64,000 nucleotides of DNA from Phenylobacterium sp. (lineage in GTDB: Bacteria; Pseudomonadota; Alphaproteobacteria; Caulobacterales; Caulobacteraceae). The notes beneath the pieces were generated by a model that had not been told where the DNA came from, searched no databases, and was given only the letters and a program-made list of their open reading frames with translations. Positions 45,301-51,498 of the stretch are shown piece by piece. The stretch covers positions 59,947 to 123,946 of the forward strand of contig NZ_WGNY01000018.1 in NCBI RefSeq assembly GCF_016124325.1, given 5' to 3'. A program made the translations under genes and the position numbers. The number at the start of each line of letters is the position of its first letter. The first letter of the stretch is position 1.

Positions 45301-45863
45301 GATCCGCTCGAACCTTCGAAGGAGAGCCGAGCCGCGAAGGCGACCAGGTCGTCACCCTTCAAACCCGTGGCCAGCCGAAGCGCGTCTGCCTGGCTGCCGG
45401 TCGCAGGGGACACCCCCGCCTGGAGTTCAACTAGCGCCGCGGCCAGGACGTCGGAGATCGGGCGGTTGGTGACGTAGCTGAAGCGCATCTTCGCGAGCGC
45501 CGGATCACGTCCCAACGCGCCGACCAGATCGCGGAAAGCTTCAGCGAACTTGCCGACCGTCTTGGCGACGTCCGCAGCCCGGACGGGCGTCTCGGCCCTC
45601 GCGGCCGAATATTTGAACTGCTTCACATGGACCTGGGTGGCGGAGAGCGATCCGCGCCCACCGCGGTAGGCCGTCAGGTCGGCGATCTCCGTGCTCTCTT
45701 GCGAGAGCTCCAGACCCTCGTCCTCCGTGGAGAACCCCTCGATCGCCAAGGCCACAAGGTCACTGGCAGGATCGACGAGCTCAAGCGCGGTCCGCGCCGC
45801 CCAGGTATGGTGGAAGGCGTGACCATCGATACTAGCGCGGACGGGCTCGACAGGCCGTCTCAA
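39342..45863 (-). CDS. giant STAND ATPase with N-terminal DUF4297/Cap4-like nuclease domain (Avs-like candidate antiphage protein)
   Basis: 2173 aa from a TTG at 45861-45863 with GGGAG 6 nt upstream. Residues 1-~150 look like a DUF4297/Cap4-type PD-(D/E)XK domain: Glu42 in LAIEGFSTEDEG and Gln77/Lys81 in TQVHVKQFKYS. The NTPase has Walker A GGMGKT (292-297), Walker B ILLLLDAIDHS (388-398) and a sensor-like RVIASCRSHRR. The remaining ~1700 residues are helical repeats ending in a Trp-rich region (NFYAGRPEGYPERRPPFSFEYDF onward). Nuclease-STAND-repeat order and size match Avs proteins, which recognise phage proteins and then activate the N-terminal effector. The assignment to Avs is an inference; no partner gene is required in Avs systems and none is coupled here. 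Confidence 0.75.
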   Translation of the reverse strand: MRRPVEPVRASIDGHAFHHTWAARTALELVDPASDLVALAIEGFSTEDEGLELSQESTEIADLTAYRGGRGSLSATQVHVKQFKYSAARAETPVRAADVAKTVGKFAEAFRDLVGALGRDPALAKMRFSYVTNRPISDVLAAALVELQAGVSPATGSQADALRLATGLKGDDLVAFAARLSFEGSSGSVRGVEAVLEGRLAAWGPAHDSVARLRLLELQRLVRDKAGVAGQNANLIVAVDVLGALGIGSEDDLFPTPALFPDVVAPIVRQATRDLLALSVSSTAPVLAHAVGGMGKTVLLQSVAAAVGADTHTLIFDGFAAGGWRDPSAPRHRPDRGLVHLANKLAADGLCDPLLPGMSDSASLLTAFRRRLVQALETLKQRGREGGILLLLDAIDHSGERARDTQTDSFPKLLVESLSIQPEPGVRVIASCRSHRRDAAVGTAQVELFEVPPFTRGEADALVAARMPDATGVEKTIAYVRSGGNPRLLSTLLAQGRPFEPAPGDEQEGSDEALDRLLAKQVAEARNNAMARGATAADLNALLAGIAFLPPPVPVEELAAAQGLTEDAVKSFAADLFPLIEPTAQGLMFRDEPTETFVRRAAALDAVAQAKVLARLDARQTVSNYAARVLPGVLRDLGRTEALYALASDDRLPATATSGVAQRAIRLARLEAALHVAAVAGDADHSLRFSLDLARLAAGHGRSDGYLRRNPDLVAIADDPEALRRMYEDRGSWGGSRHAALAVIEMLRGNSAEAMRQASRSFEWNNWRARLPQDNDYDFPPFLPFDISGPAWVAVRHGRLGRIGRWFLKWSPGFAFAASCDVVGFLETHARLSARALVARDRLYRVLVRLDDPPPVFVLAVLSQGRIEAPELRIALLEKLAAAEAVFEKSRDYRQQDSQGALIAAVTRAAATAAAAGRVDLVEPILARAPVGRASSHDFEPPTLNPGILVNWLLSALVAAAAKGRDVRLADIAPHEFDVLVRLKRDRKSDEDYAAAVSSGLEKLKARAARAARAAQRKRKRSDEWERSGRSDDRSSDLLSKVLPAWVALMDGIPALVAGGQVELAIRTLYDRADAFVAKTENYPHAHAKRSASDHAGGLADALLASAPTLAEDTGRRAIAFAANTPYQPVASRVDLVAILGRHPATGPLAAEFAQAVSVALQDETSTDTRISRTASLARAVGRVSPVEAKAGFAAGLALADSFSADDMEETLGLIEVAQRYRGPPIDPRTVHGFSRICETQMTGDSDRYDWPGYAEAFARLGGLQVLPLLTRLQARGQGGIEEAHLEALSKLVGAGHLDADLAAGLIGLFEYADLYRFRLPVAYKHLLPSLAPAHVLPLFAFGEVEVDRVYGAGPPRDLVRDLVVLAREHLPPDAPSRRRLEDMTVATTADREEEEIASSRVSFIDQARDPAIVALLGDAKHFSGDDLDAVVQRLPGRGNGRPLVQLLLAAADRQALPDDRMVFLDAVVEARMIPLTDKLFALQDLVKAWAETSVAVRDALPRVVVELARRHAPDLIRGRWDGGFERRRLRELAKGVVPDATLVNEILQRLGGLIAMVPASVWLDFAEVLASSAQPATIADCLARYVAKSEAGLPDAVAGGPWRPSDTPPRTQSAATAGLLWFLLGAPEASTRWRAAHALRRLVSLGRLDVLEELIALIDSTDGGVFQDPDTPFFFLNAKLWLVIAIARIAVDAPSVIIPFQSQLERIAHSEELPHVLIREMAGRALRCVADVLSEAEAAALRSRCDAVNASPFPKPEVQRRGGTGNFYAGRPEGYPERRPPFSFEYDFEKYQVTGLASLFGTHKYEAGDRIADWVHTWVPHAESMWDDYKGDPWGGSRRDSKEGYIGNLTWHGVFLAAGSLLRTHPISGRSWTSDAPWAEWLADGLLARGDGRWMADDTDLTPLDMRAPLTTDDLPVPRLARELAPYFTLGAQADSIVVEGSWDTTDGADMTISSAFVPRARAATAALTTALAYHHDVWVPRADELDRHWDKGSPWRGWLQLDETRRESGLDTHDPYASKAARYNARPTDKIVRAANLKPDPPFARRWRTREGRVLAEGIAWGMRRGKGDHEKVFEGRRLTADLAWIQDLCRQRNQTLILVVQARRYLPKRSGDSAFPSRWLVATVDRDGVLRPLVRIPTAVRQAVSALGLDRRREFQDRYGAVKAALAKPG

Positions 45864-46048
45864 GGTCAGCTCCCGAACAGCGAATCGCCTCGTGGGACAT
45901 GATCATAGTCGAGCCGCTGCGCCGTGCGGGCTGGCGGGCTGGCGGGCTGGCGGGCGAAGGCCCGCTTCGCCTTGCGTCCTGGCGCAACGGTCCTTGTAGC
46001 GTTGCGGTAGCGTCACCATGTCGTTTTCAACGCCGGATTGGAGAGCGC

Positions 46049-46327
46049 ATGGCGAGCGGACCCCAAGAGATCGACCTCCTTGAAGAAGTCGCACTCGCCG
46101 CAACCGGACTTCTCGCCGCGTACGGCTTGAACCGGCTACTGGACCAGTTGTGGCAGGCTCCGCCAGTGCGGCTTATGCCCGTGGTGATGGTGCGCCAGTA
46201 CGCCACTTGGCACGTGGTCGCGCCGCCTTGCGAACTGGCGCATCGGAAGCGTCCATCATTGACAGCCGCTGAGCGTCGGGCGCGCCGCGCGAGGCGAAAG
46301 GCTGTCCCGCGCACGTCTCACCAGTAA
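46049..46327 (+). CDS. small hypothetical protein
   Basis: 92 aa from the ATG at 46049, preceded by GGAGAG. Residues ~6-35 (LLEEVALAATGLLAAYGLNRLLDQLW) form an amphipathic or weak membrane helix; the C-terminus is strongly basic (RRARRARRKAV). It is divergent from the giant STAND gene. No family recognised, and the 5' part of the open frame (45899 on) is low-complexity. It may not be expressed. Confidence 0.4.
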   Translation: MASGPQEIDLLEEVALAATGLLAAYGLNRLLDQLWQAPPVRLMPVVMVRQYATWHVVAPPCELAHRKRPSLTAAERRARRARRKAVPRTSHQ

Positions 46328-46493
46328 CGGGGGAGGCCTTGCGCCTCGCCGGACGCGATCTTCGATCAGGATAGGCTCCCGAGTTAGGCTAATAGCAGAA
46401 GACCGTCGTCGCTCGCCTGGCGACTGGGCAGCAGGTTTTTGCACAATAGGGCCGACCAAGATCGCGCCGGCCCTTTACGTGCCGCCGCAGGCG

Positions 46494-47522
46494 TCACCGC
46501 CGTCGCTCCTTGCCGCCGTCGTCCCGGGCTGGGCCAAAGTCGCGGCTTGCGGCCCGCAGTTGCCGCGCCAGCGCCAAGCGTTCGGTGTCGGGGCCTGGCA
46601 TCGTCCTGACGAACGCCTCGACCTTCAATCCGAGAGCCCGGTCTGCCGGGTCGCATGAGCGCTGCAAGAGCGCTGCCTGCGCGAGGTAGAGTTTGCGCAC
46701 GCTCTGCTGTCGCTCCAGCAGGCGCAATTCCCATGGCCGCGGCGCTGCGTCATGCCGGAAGGCGGCCTTCGCGGCGTCCTGATAGGCTGCGCGCTGGACT
46801 CGCGAAGGCTCCCCGCGCCCAGCCTCGTGGCGGACGCGCATCCGACGGATGGGCCCGCGTTCGGCCTTGCGCGTGATCCCACGGCTACGACGCGGGGTCG
46901 CCTCCGCCTCGACGCCGCGATCGCGCAGCGCTTGGGCGAAGGCCTGGCGCCACAATTCGAGGTCCGCTTTCTTCGGATTCAGGCGCTCGCCGGCGTGGCC
47001 ACGTGCACAAATGGACAGGTGGACGTGGGGACGCGGCGTGTCGGTGTGCAGCGTGAACACGTAGTCATGGCGACCTGCGAACATGTCGCTCGCAAATGCC
47101 CGGGCGGCGTCGCGAAGCCCGATCTCGTTCGTGCCCGCAGGCATCGACAGCACCACGGAGAGACTGGTCGGCGAGTCCGCTCGACGCCGGCGGTCGGCCA
47201 AGACAATTGCCGCCCAGCCATCGGCCAATTCGGCGACCTCAGGTCGACCGACCACCAGAGCCCCGTCCGATCCCTCAAGGTCGAGCCCGCCGTTGCGGGA
47301 GATGTAGTCGAGATGGGCGCGCAGGTGGCCCGCATCGCGCGTGCGGCCAGTGACCTTCACCATCACCTCGGGCGCATGCGACACGATCCGCTGCAGACGA
47401 GCGCGGACCTCGCCGCCGGTTGGTGCGGGCGGCCGTATGACCGCGTGGGGCCGAACGATCCGTTGGCGCACCGGCGGACGCCAAACGTCCTCGAAGCCAG
47501 GCACCGTGCGGAACTCGGTCAT
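46494..47522 (-). CDS. MOBP/VirD2-type relaxase
   Basis: 342 aa. The relaxase domain has HLRAHLDYISRNGGLDLEG (candidate catalytic Tyr73) and the three-histidine metal site in LHTDTPRPHVHLSI (His159, His166, His168). The following RLNPKKADLELWRQAFAQALRDRGV is also typical. It nicks oriT and leads the strand into the recipient. It lacks a helicase or primase extension. It overlaps mobC by 4 nt, and a nic-like sequence lies 32 nt beyond the mobC start. Confidence 0.88.
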   Translation of the reverse strand: MTEFRTVPGFEDVWRPPVRQRIVRPHAVIRPPAPTGGEVRARLQRIVSHAPEVMVKVTGRTRDAGHLRAHLDYISRNGGLDLEGSDGALVVGRPEVAELADGWAAIVLADRRRRADSPTSLSVVLSMPAGTNEIGLRDAARAFASDMFAGRHDYVFTLHTDTPRPHVHLSICARGHAGERLNPKKADLELWRQAFAQALRDRGVEAEATPRRSRGITRKAERGPIRRMRVRHEAGRGEPSRVQRAAYQDAAKAAFRHDAAPRPWELRLLERQQSVRKLYLAQAALLQRSCDPADRALGLKVEAFVRTMPGPDTERLALARQLRAASRDFGPARDDGGKERRR

Positions 47523-48043
47523 AGATCGACCTGCCAGTAAGCCAGGTTGCCCTCGAACGCCTCGCGAAGCGCACGGATGTGCGCGCGCAGCTCCGTCCTG
47601 AGGTCGGCGAGGGCGGCGACTTCCAGGTCGAGCACCTTGCCGTCCATGACCGCCGTGTTCAGGGCGCGGGCGATCTGGTTCACGTTGATGCCGATCCGAT
47701 GGACCTCGGACTGGATTGCCAGCAGGGCGAGCTCCTCCGACCGGCGAAAGGTGGGCCGCCCTACAAGCCGTCGCCGGATGACTGCGGCCGCCCAGCCATT
47801 GCGGCTCAACCCCATCGAGCTCGCGGCGACGTCGAGGCCACGGGCGTCGGCCGCGGCCAGCCGCACCGTGAGTTTTGTCGGCCGAGGCCCGGATGGACTC
47901 GCGGGCGGCGGCGGGTCGCCCATGGAGGCCTCAGCGATGAGCCGCCGGAGGCTCGCGGACCGACCGCCGTGCGTGCCCGCCCAAGCGTCGAAGCGAAGCG
48001 CCAGTTCGTCCGGCAGACGCACGTTGAACAGGGCCACGACCAC
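47519..48043 (-). CDS. MobC-like relaxosome accessory protein
   Basis: 174 aa with two RHH-like segments: VVALFNVRLPDELALRFDAWAGTHGGRSASLRRLIAEA at the N-terminus and LTVRLAAADARGLDVAASSMGLSRNGWAAAVIRRRL in the middle. The C-terminal IGINVNQIARALNTAVMDG is the MobC signature. It would bind oriT and assist the relaxase encoded next. The doubled DNA-binding part is longer than simple MobC proteins. Confidence 0.85.
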   Translation of the reverse strand: MVVALFNVRLPDELALRFDAWAGTHGGRSASLRRLIAEASMGDPPPPASPSGPRPTKLTVRLAAADARGLDVAASSMGLSRNGWAAAVIRRRLVGRPTFRRSEELALLAIQSEVHRIGINVNQIARALNTAVMDGKVLDLEVAALADLRTELRAHIRALREAFEGNLAYWQVDL

Positions 48044-48366
48044 GCCTCGCGTAAGACACCGCCGCCGCGAAGGCTATCCTGCCCCTAGATCGCGACCTCC
48101 TCAGACTGGTCCCTCCCCTCGGCGCGCGCGACGGGTAAACCTACCCGTCGCGCGCGCTCGCCCCCCCTGCGGGCGCCCCAGCCGGGCCAGTCTCGAAGCA
48201 CCGGACCCGATAGCGAAGAGGATAGGCTGACGCGTGACCTCAGCGGCCTTGCGCCGCCGTTGGCTCCGCATCAGCTTTCCGCAGCTCCGCCACCATGCCC
48301 CGGGAACGACCTCAGTTGACGAGCTCCGCCCTGAAAGACCCGTCTGCCTCAAGCGGTGAGCGCCTA
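48044..48366 (+). other. candidate origin of transfer (oriT)
   Basis: The 323-nt gap upstream of mobC contains CTATCCTGCCC at 48074-48084; its TATCCTG|C core equals the nic core of IncP RP4 and related MOBP origins, with the predicted cut after G48081. About 40 nt further is a perfect 16-bp inverted repeat, GCGCGCGCGACGGGTA at 48122-48137 and its complement at 48142-48157, with a 4-nt loop. A nic core plus an inverted repeat beside mobC/relaxase is standard oriT layout. Transfer from the plus-strand cut would bring the mob genes in last, the usual polarity. Confidence 0.72.
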
Positions 48367-49437
48367 ATGATCTTCACCGAACTAGAGCAAGCCGATGGGA
48401 CGCCCGGCCGGAGGATCGCCTTCGCCGGGGTTGAGGTGCGGCCGCTGGACTATGCAGCGCTCGCGACAGCCAAACTGCACGCGCCGCTCACCATTCCGCT
48501 CGGATGGGACAACGCCAGGATCGTCGACACCAATATCCCCGATCTCGATCTGGACCAGCTCTACAGTGCAAACGCGACGCTGGAGACCCCCTTCACCTCC
48601 CACGCCGTCTGCCTGGTGAGGGGCGGCTGGCTTCCATCGTCGCTGGCCGCGACGATCGACGACAGCACCATGCTGCTGGACCGCAACCTGGTCCCGCAAC
48701 TCGTCGGGCGGATGCGTCGAAGGGCGAACGGCGGCGTCAACCAGGACTTCCTCGACCTGCTTGCAGATCAGCCCGTGCGGCTCCATCCGCTTCTCTACGC
48801 GATGGAGGGCAATGCCCGAGCGATCCCGACGCCCGACCAGCTCCGCGCGCAACTCGACGAGGCCGTGCGCAAGCTGCAGGCCGCGATGCCTCTGGCCCGC
48901 GTCGTGGCGGATCCAAACGTCGTTCGCGGCGCCCTCGGCCTTATCGAGGACGCCAGGGAGGGCTTCATCCGCAAGCAGGACTTCCTGCTGCGGGTGGCCC
49001 CCGCACTTGCTGCGCCGGTGGCTCAAGCGAAACTCCAGGAGACATGGGACAAGATCCTGGCGGCGGCTGACGCTTGTGGCGTCGCGCGGACCTCCCTGGT
49101 TGTCCTGGCGGCCCTGAGCACCGCCGCGGTTCCGAACGGGGCCAGTCCCGCAAAGGCGCTGCTGAAGCCGAAGCGCGGTTATAGCCAAGCGGACGCCTAT
49201 AATGCGCTGGCCGATCTTCGAGCGCTGGAACTGCTACTCGGCCTCTTTGCCCTTTATCCCGCGGCGCGCATTCAGCTCTGCACCGCCGACCGGCCGTTGG
49301 CGCTCTTCTGGGCCGGTTTGTGCGCGTCCGGATTCGAACGTCGCGGCCAGGGTTTCGCGTTCGATCTGTCGCCGGTCGAGGCCCTTCTGCCTGGCCCGAC
49401 GCTCGACGCATGGCGTGCGGCCGCTCAGCCACCATGA
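48367..49437 (+). CDS. uncharacterised protein with PIN-like features
   Basis: 356 aa from the ATG at 48367, which has GGTGAG upstream; a start at 48295 would add 24 residues without a ribosome site. STMLLDRNLVPQLVGR resembles the first PIN acidic motif and the late QLCTADRPLALFWAGL resembles the closing T-x-D motif, with helical sequence between. PIN domains are RNases in VapC-type toxins, but this protein is over twice VapC size and no antitoxin is adjacent. A large PIN-like nuclease is my best guess, with modest support. Confidence 0.5.
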   Translation: MIFTELEQADGTPGRRIAFAGVEVRPLDYAALATAKLHAPLTIPLGWDNARIVDTNIPDLDLDQLYSANATLETPFTSHAVCLVRGGWLPSSLAATIDDSTMLLDRNLVPQLVGRMRRRANGGVNQDFLDLLADQPVRLHPLLYAMEGNARAIPTPDQLRAQLDEAVRKLQAAMPLARVVADPNVVRGALGLIEDAREGFIRKQDFLLRVAPALAAPVAQAKLQETWDKILAAADACGVARTSLVVLAALSTAAVPNGASPAKALLKPKRGYSQADAYNALADLRALELLLGLFALYPAARIQLCTADRPLALFWAGLCASGFERRGQGFAFDLSPVEALLPGPTLDAWRAAAQPP

Positions 49438-49519
49438 GCCGCTCCTGCTTCGGGCGTGGGCCGGCGCGAGGACCAGCATCGCCCGCCTGAGCGCGCGTTC
49501 ACCTCGATCGAGGCGTCGC

Positions 49520-49711
49520 CTATCGGGACCGCGCAATCCAGGAACGCGCCAGGTGCTGCGCCCACAGCCACGCCTCCCGATCTTCGAAGCGATCGGCCTC
49601 CTGGGCGAGCAGGGCGAGACGTTCGCGTGCCGGCCCCGCCACAAGGGGGTTGGGATTGTTGGCGTTCTCAGCCAGCCGCTGCACCTCGGCCATGCTCAGC
49701 TTGTCGGTCAT
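49520..49711 (-). CDS. small hypothetical protein
   Basis: 63 aa, helical and charged (MTDKLSMAEVQRLAENANNP... EDREAWLWAQHLARSW). The start has GGAGGCG upstream. It sits 89 nt downstream of ArdC in the same direction and resembles the small accessory ORFs that accompany ArdC/DUF736 in mobile elements. No function assigned. Confidence 0.55.
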   Translation of the reverse strand: MTDKLSMAEVQRLAENANNPNPLVAGPARERLALLAQEADRFEDREAWLWAQHLARSWIARSR

Positions 49712-49800
49712 CGGAACGCCTCCCCGTTCAGCAAAGCCGGCTGGCTTCCGCTAAGCAAGCACAGCCGGCGCCCGCCTTAGGGGGCGAGCGCCGGTTCGGC

Positions 49801-50712
49801 TCAGGCCGCGCGTCGCGAATTCGCCTGCCGCTGGTGCAGGAAATCCGCCGCCCGCTGTGCATGCGCCGCCGCAGTGAAGATGAACCGCCGGTCGTCCTTC
49901 AGCACCTCCAACCAGCTCGCAATGTAGCTGGCATGGTCGGACCGCGGCGTGAGCTCAAGCCCCAGGTCGGCGCAAAGGAACGCCGCACCGAGCTCAGCGA
50001 CGAGTTCCTCGCGGGCGTAGCCCTCGTCGCCCCAGTGCTTCCGGCCGAAGTCGCGGTCGAGGCGGGCTGGATGCTTGGTCCAGTGCGTGCACTCGTGCGC
50101 TAGGGTGGCGTAGTAGGACTCCGGGCCCTCGAAGCACTCGAACGGCGGCATCTGCACATAGTCCGGCTGCAGCGCATAGTAGGCCTGCGCGCCGCCGTGC
50201 CGCACCTCGGCGCCCGTGGCGACGAAGAACGCTTCGGCGTGCGCAATCCGCTGGGCGGCGTCCAGCCTCGGTTCGGTCGAGGCATGGAAGTGAGCCGGCA
50301 GGCCGTCGACCTGTTCGACGTTGAAGACCGTGTACGCTTTGAGGAACGGGATCGAGCGCTCGACGTCCTCGCCGCTGTCGCCGGTCTCCGTGCGGGTGAT
50401 GCGGTTGGCGTAGACCACGGTCGAGCCGTGCTCGCCCTTGCGGACATGGCCGCCCAGGGCGAGCGCCTGGCGAAAGGTGATCCAGATCGGCGCCGTGTAG
50501 CCGCGGGCCACCGCTTCGGCCCAGAGCAGGATCACGTTGATCCCGCTGTAGGCCTCGCCGGTCGAGCGAAGTGGCCGGCTGATCCGGCCGGCCAGATGCT
50601 CGGCGGACCAGGGCTTGGTCCAGGGCCGCACGCCCTGTTCGAGATCGGCGACGATGGCTTGAGTGACCCGGCTATAGAGGTCCGGGCGAGAGGTCTCGTT
50701 GAGGCGCGTCAT
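49801..50712 (-). CDS. ArdC-like antirestriction protein (ssDNA-binding and metallopeptidase domains)
   Basis: 303 aa from the ATG at 50710-50712 with GGAGG upstream. The N-terminal ArdC domain has RPDLYSRVTQAIVADLEQGVRPWTKPW and GINVILLWAEAVARGY..WITFRQALALGGHVRKGEHGSTVVY. The C-terminal half is a zincin-like peptidase with HECTHW (His-Glu-x-x-His) and a later Glu in REELVAELGAAFL. ArdC proteins protect incoming single-stranded DNA during conjugation from host restriction. Its place next to mobilisation genes supports that. Confidence 0.9.
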   Translation of the reverse strand: MTRLNETSRPDLYSRVTQAIVADLEQGVRPWTKPWSAEHLAGRISRPLRSTGEAYSGINVILLWAEAVARGYTAPIWITFRQALALGGHVRKGEHGSTVVYANRITRTETGDSGEDVERSIPFLKAYTVFNVEQVDGLPAHFHASTEPRLDAAQRIAHAEAFFVATGAEVRHGGAQAYYALQPDYVQMPPFECFEGPESYYATLAHECTHWTKHPARLDRDFGRKHWGDEGYAREELVAELGAAFLCADLGLELTPRSDHASYIASWLEVLKDDRRFIFTAAAHAQRAADFLHQRQANSRRAA

Positions 50713-50786
50713 CGCGGCCTCCTGTGAGCTTGAGGTTTTCGGGAAAGCGGCGCCCCGCCGCTGTCGGCGGGGCGCTCTGCGGGAGA

Positions 50787-51098
50787 TCAGTTCGAGCCGT
50801 TCGGGCGCGACCAGATCAGGTTGTAGCCCTCGTCGGCGTCGACCAGGCTGGCGTAGATCGGAGCCGGGAAGCTCGGGTCGTCCAGCTTGACCGAGAGGTA
50901 GTCCCGGTTCTCGCGGGAGGTCTTCTTCCAGGCGGCGCCGAATTCGGTCTGGCCGGAGAAGATGCGGAAGTCGGGGGCCTTGTCGTTGTCCTTCTCGACC
51001 TTGCGGAAGGTGGCCTTCTTGACGTCGAGCGTCAGGGTCTTGATCGCGCCGTTGTAGTTGCCGGTGTCGTCCATGCTGAAGGTGCCGATGGTCGCCAT
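50787..51098 (-). CDS. DUF736 family protein
   Basis: 103 aa starting [31 protein letters not shown] and containing [42 protein letters not shown], the DUF736 hallmark. The family is common on alphaproteobacterial plasmids and ICEs beside ArdC and ParB-like genes; its role is unknown. GGAGACC lies just upstream of the start. The gene is 74 nt upstream of ardC on the same strand. Confidence 0.9.
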   Translation of the reverse strand: MATIGTFSMDDTGNYNGAIKTLTLDVKKATFRKVEKDNDKAPDFRIFSGQTEFGAAWKKTSRENRDYLSVKLDDPSFPAPIYASLVDADEGYNLIWSRPNGSN

Positions 51099-51498
51099 GG
51101 TGGTCTCCTGAGGTTCCTCGGACCGCGCCCATCGCGGCCTCGATGGCGATCCCCAGGACGAGGGGCGGCGGCCGCCGCAGCCGCCAGGCCCGAAGCGGAG
51201 CGGAGGACGCCGCCGGCGACTTGTTTGCCTCGCGAGGAATTCGGCGCAGCCGAAGGGGAAAGAAGTCGCTGGCGGGGTTGCAGCGGACGGCGGGGCCGCG
51301 AAGCGGCCCGCACCCCTCGGCCAGATCAGGCCATCGAGGCCACGATGGGCGCGGTCCCAACCTCGGGGACACGTTCTGGCGGCCGACCGCCACCGTCGTC
51401 CACGTCGCCGGCCAGCACGCACGAAAAAAGGGCCGCGCGCCTCACCGGCACGCGGCCCCAGGTCGTCACCGGTCAACGCCGCCGAGGCGGCTCCGGCT
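51099..51498. other. 400-nt gap with a long inverted repeat
   Basis: No convincing gene. Two 27-bp arms, 51121-51147 and 51330-51356, are inverted copies with one mismatch; the 182-nt spacer is very GC-rich and itself can fold. The left arm lies 22 nt upstream of the DUF736 start. The rest of the gap, up to the ParB-like stop at 51499, has no terminator T-run. It could be the leader and promoter of the DUF736-ArdC genes or a small structured RNA. Confidence 0.6.

Noticed and set aside
45927..45954. CGGGCTGG short tandem repeat upstream of the 92-aa gene
   Set aside because: Only about 3.5 copies; likely slippage of GC-rich intergenic DNA, with no supporting context for a functional role.
46449..46475. 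GGGCCG...CGGCCC hairpin after the relaxase gene
   Set aside because: Six to seven base-pair stem with a 13-nt loop and no T-run on the relevant strand; too weak to call a terminator.
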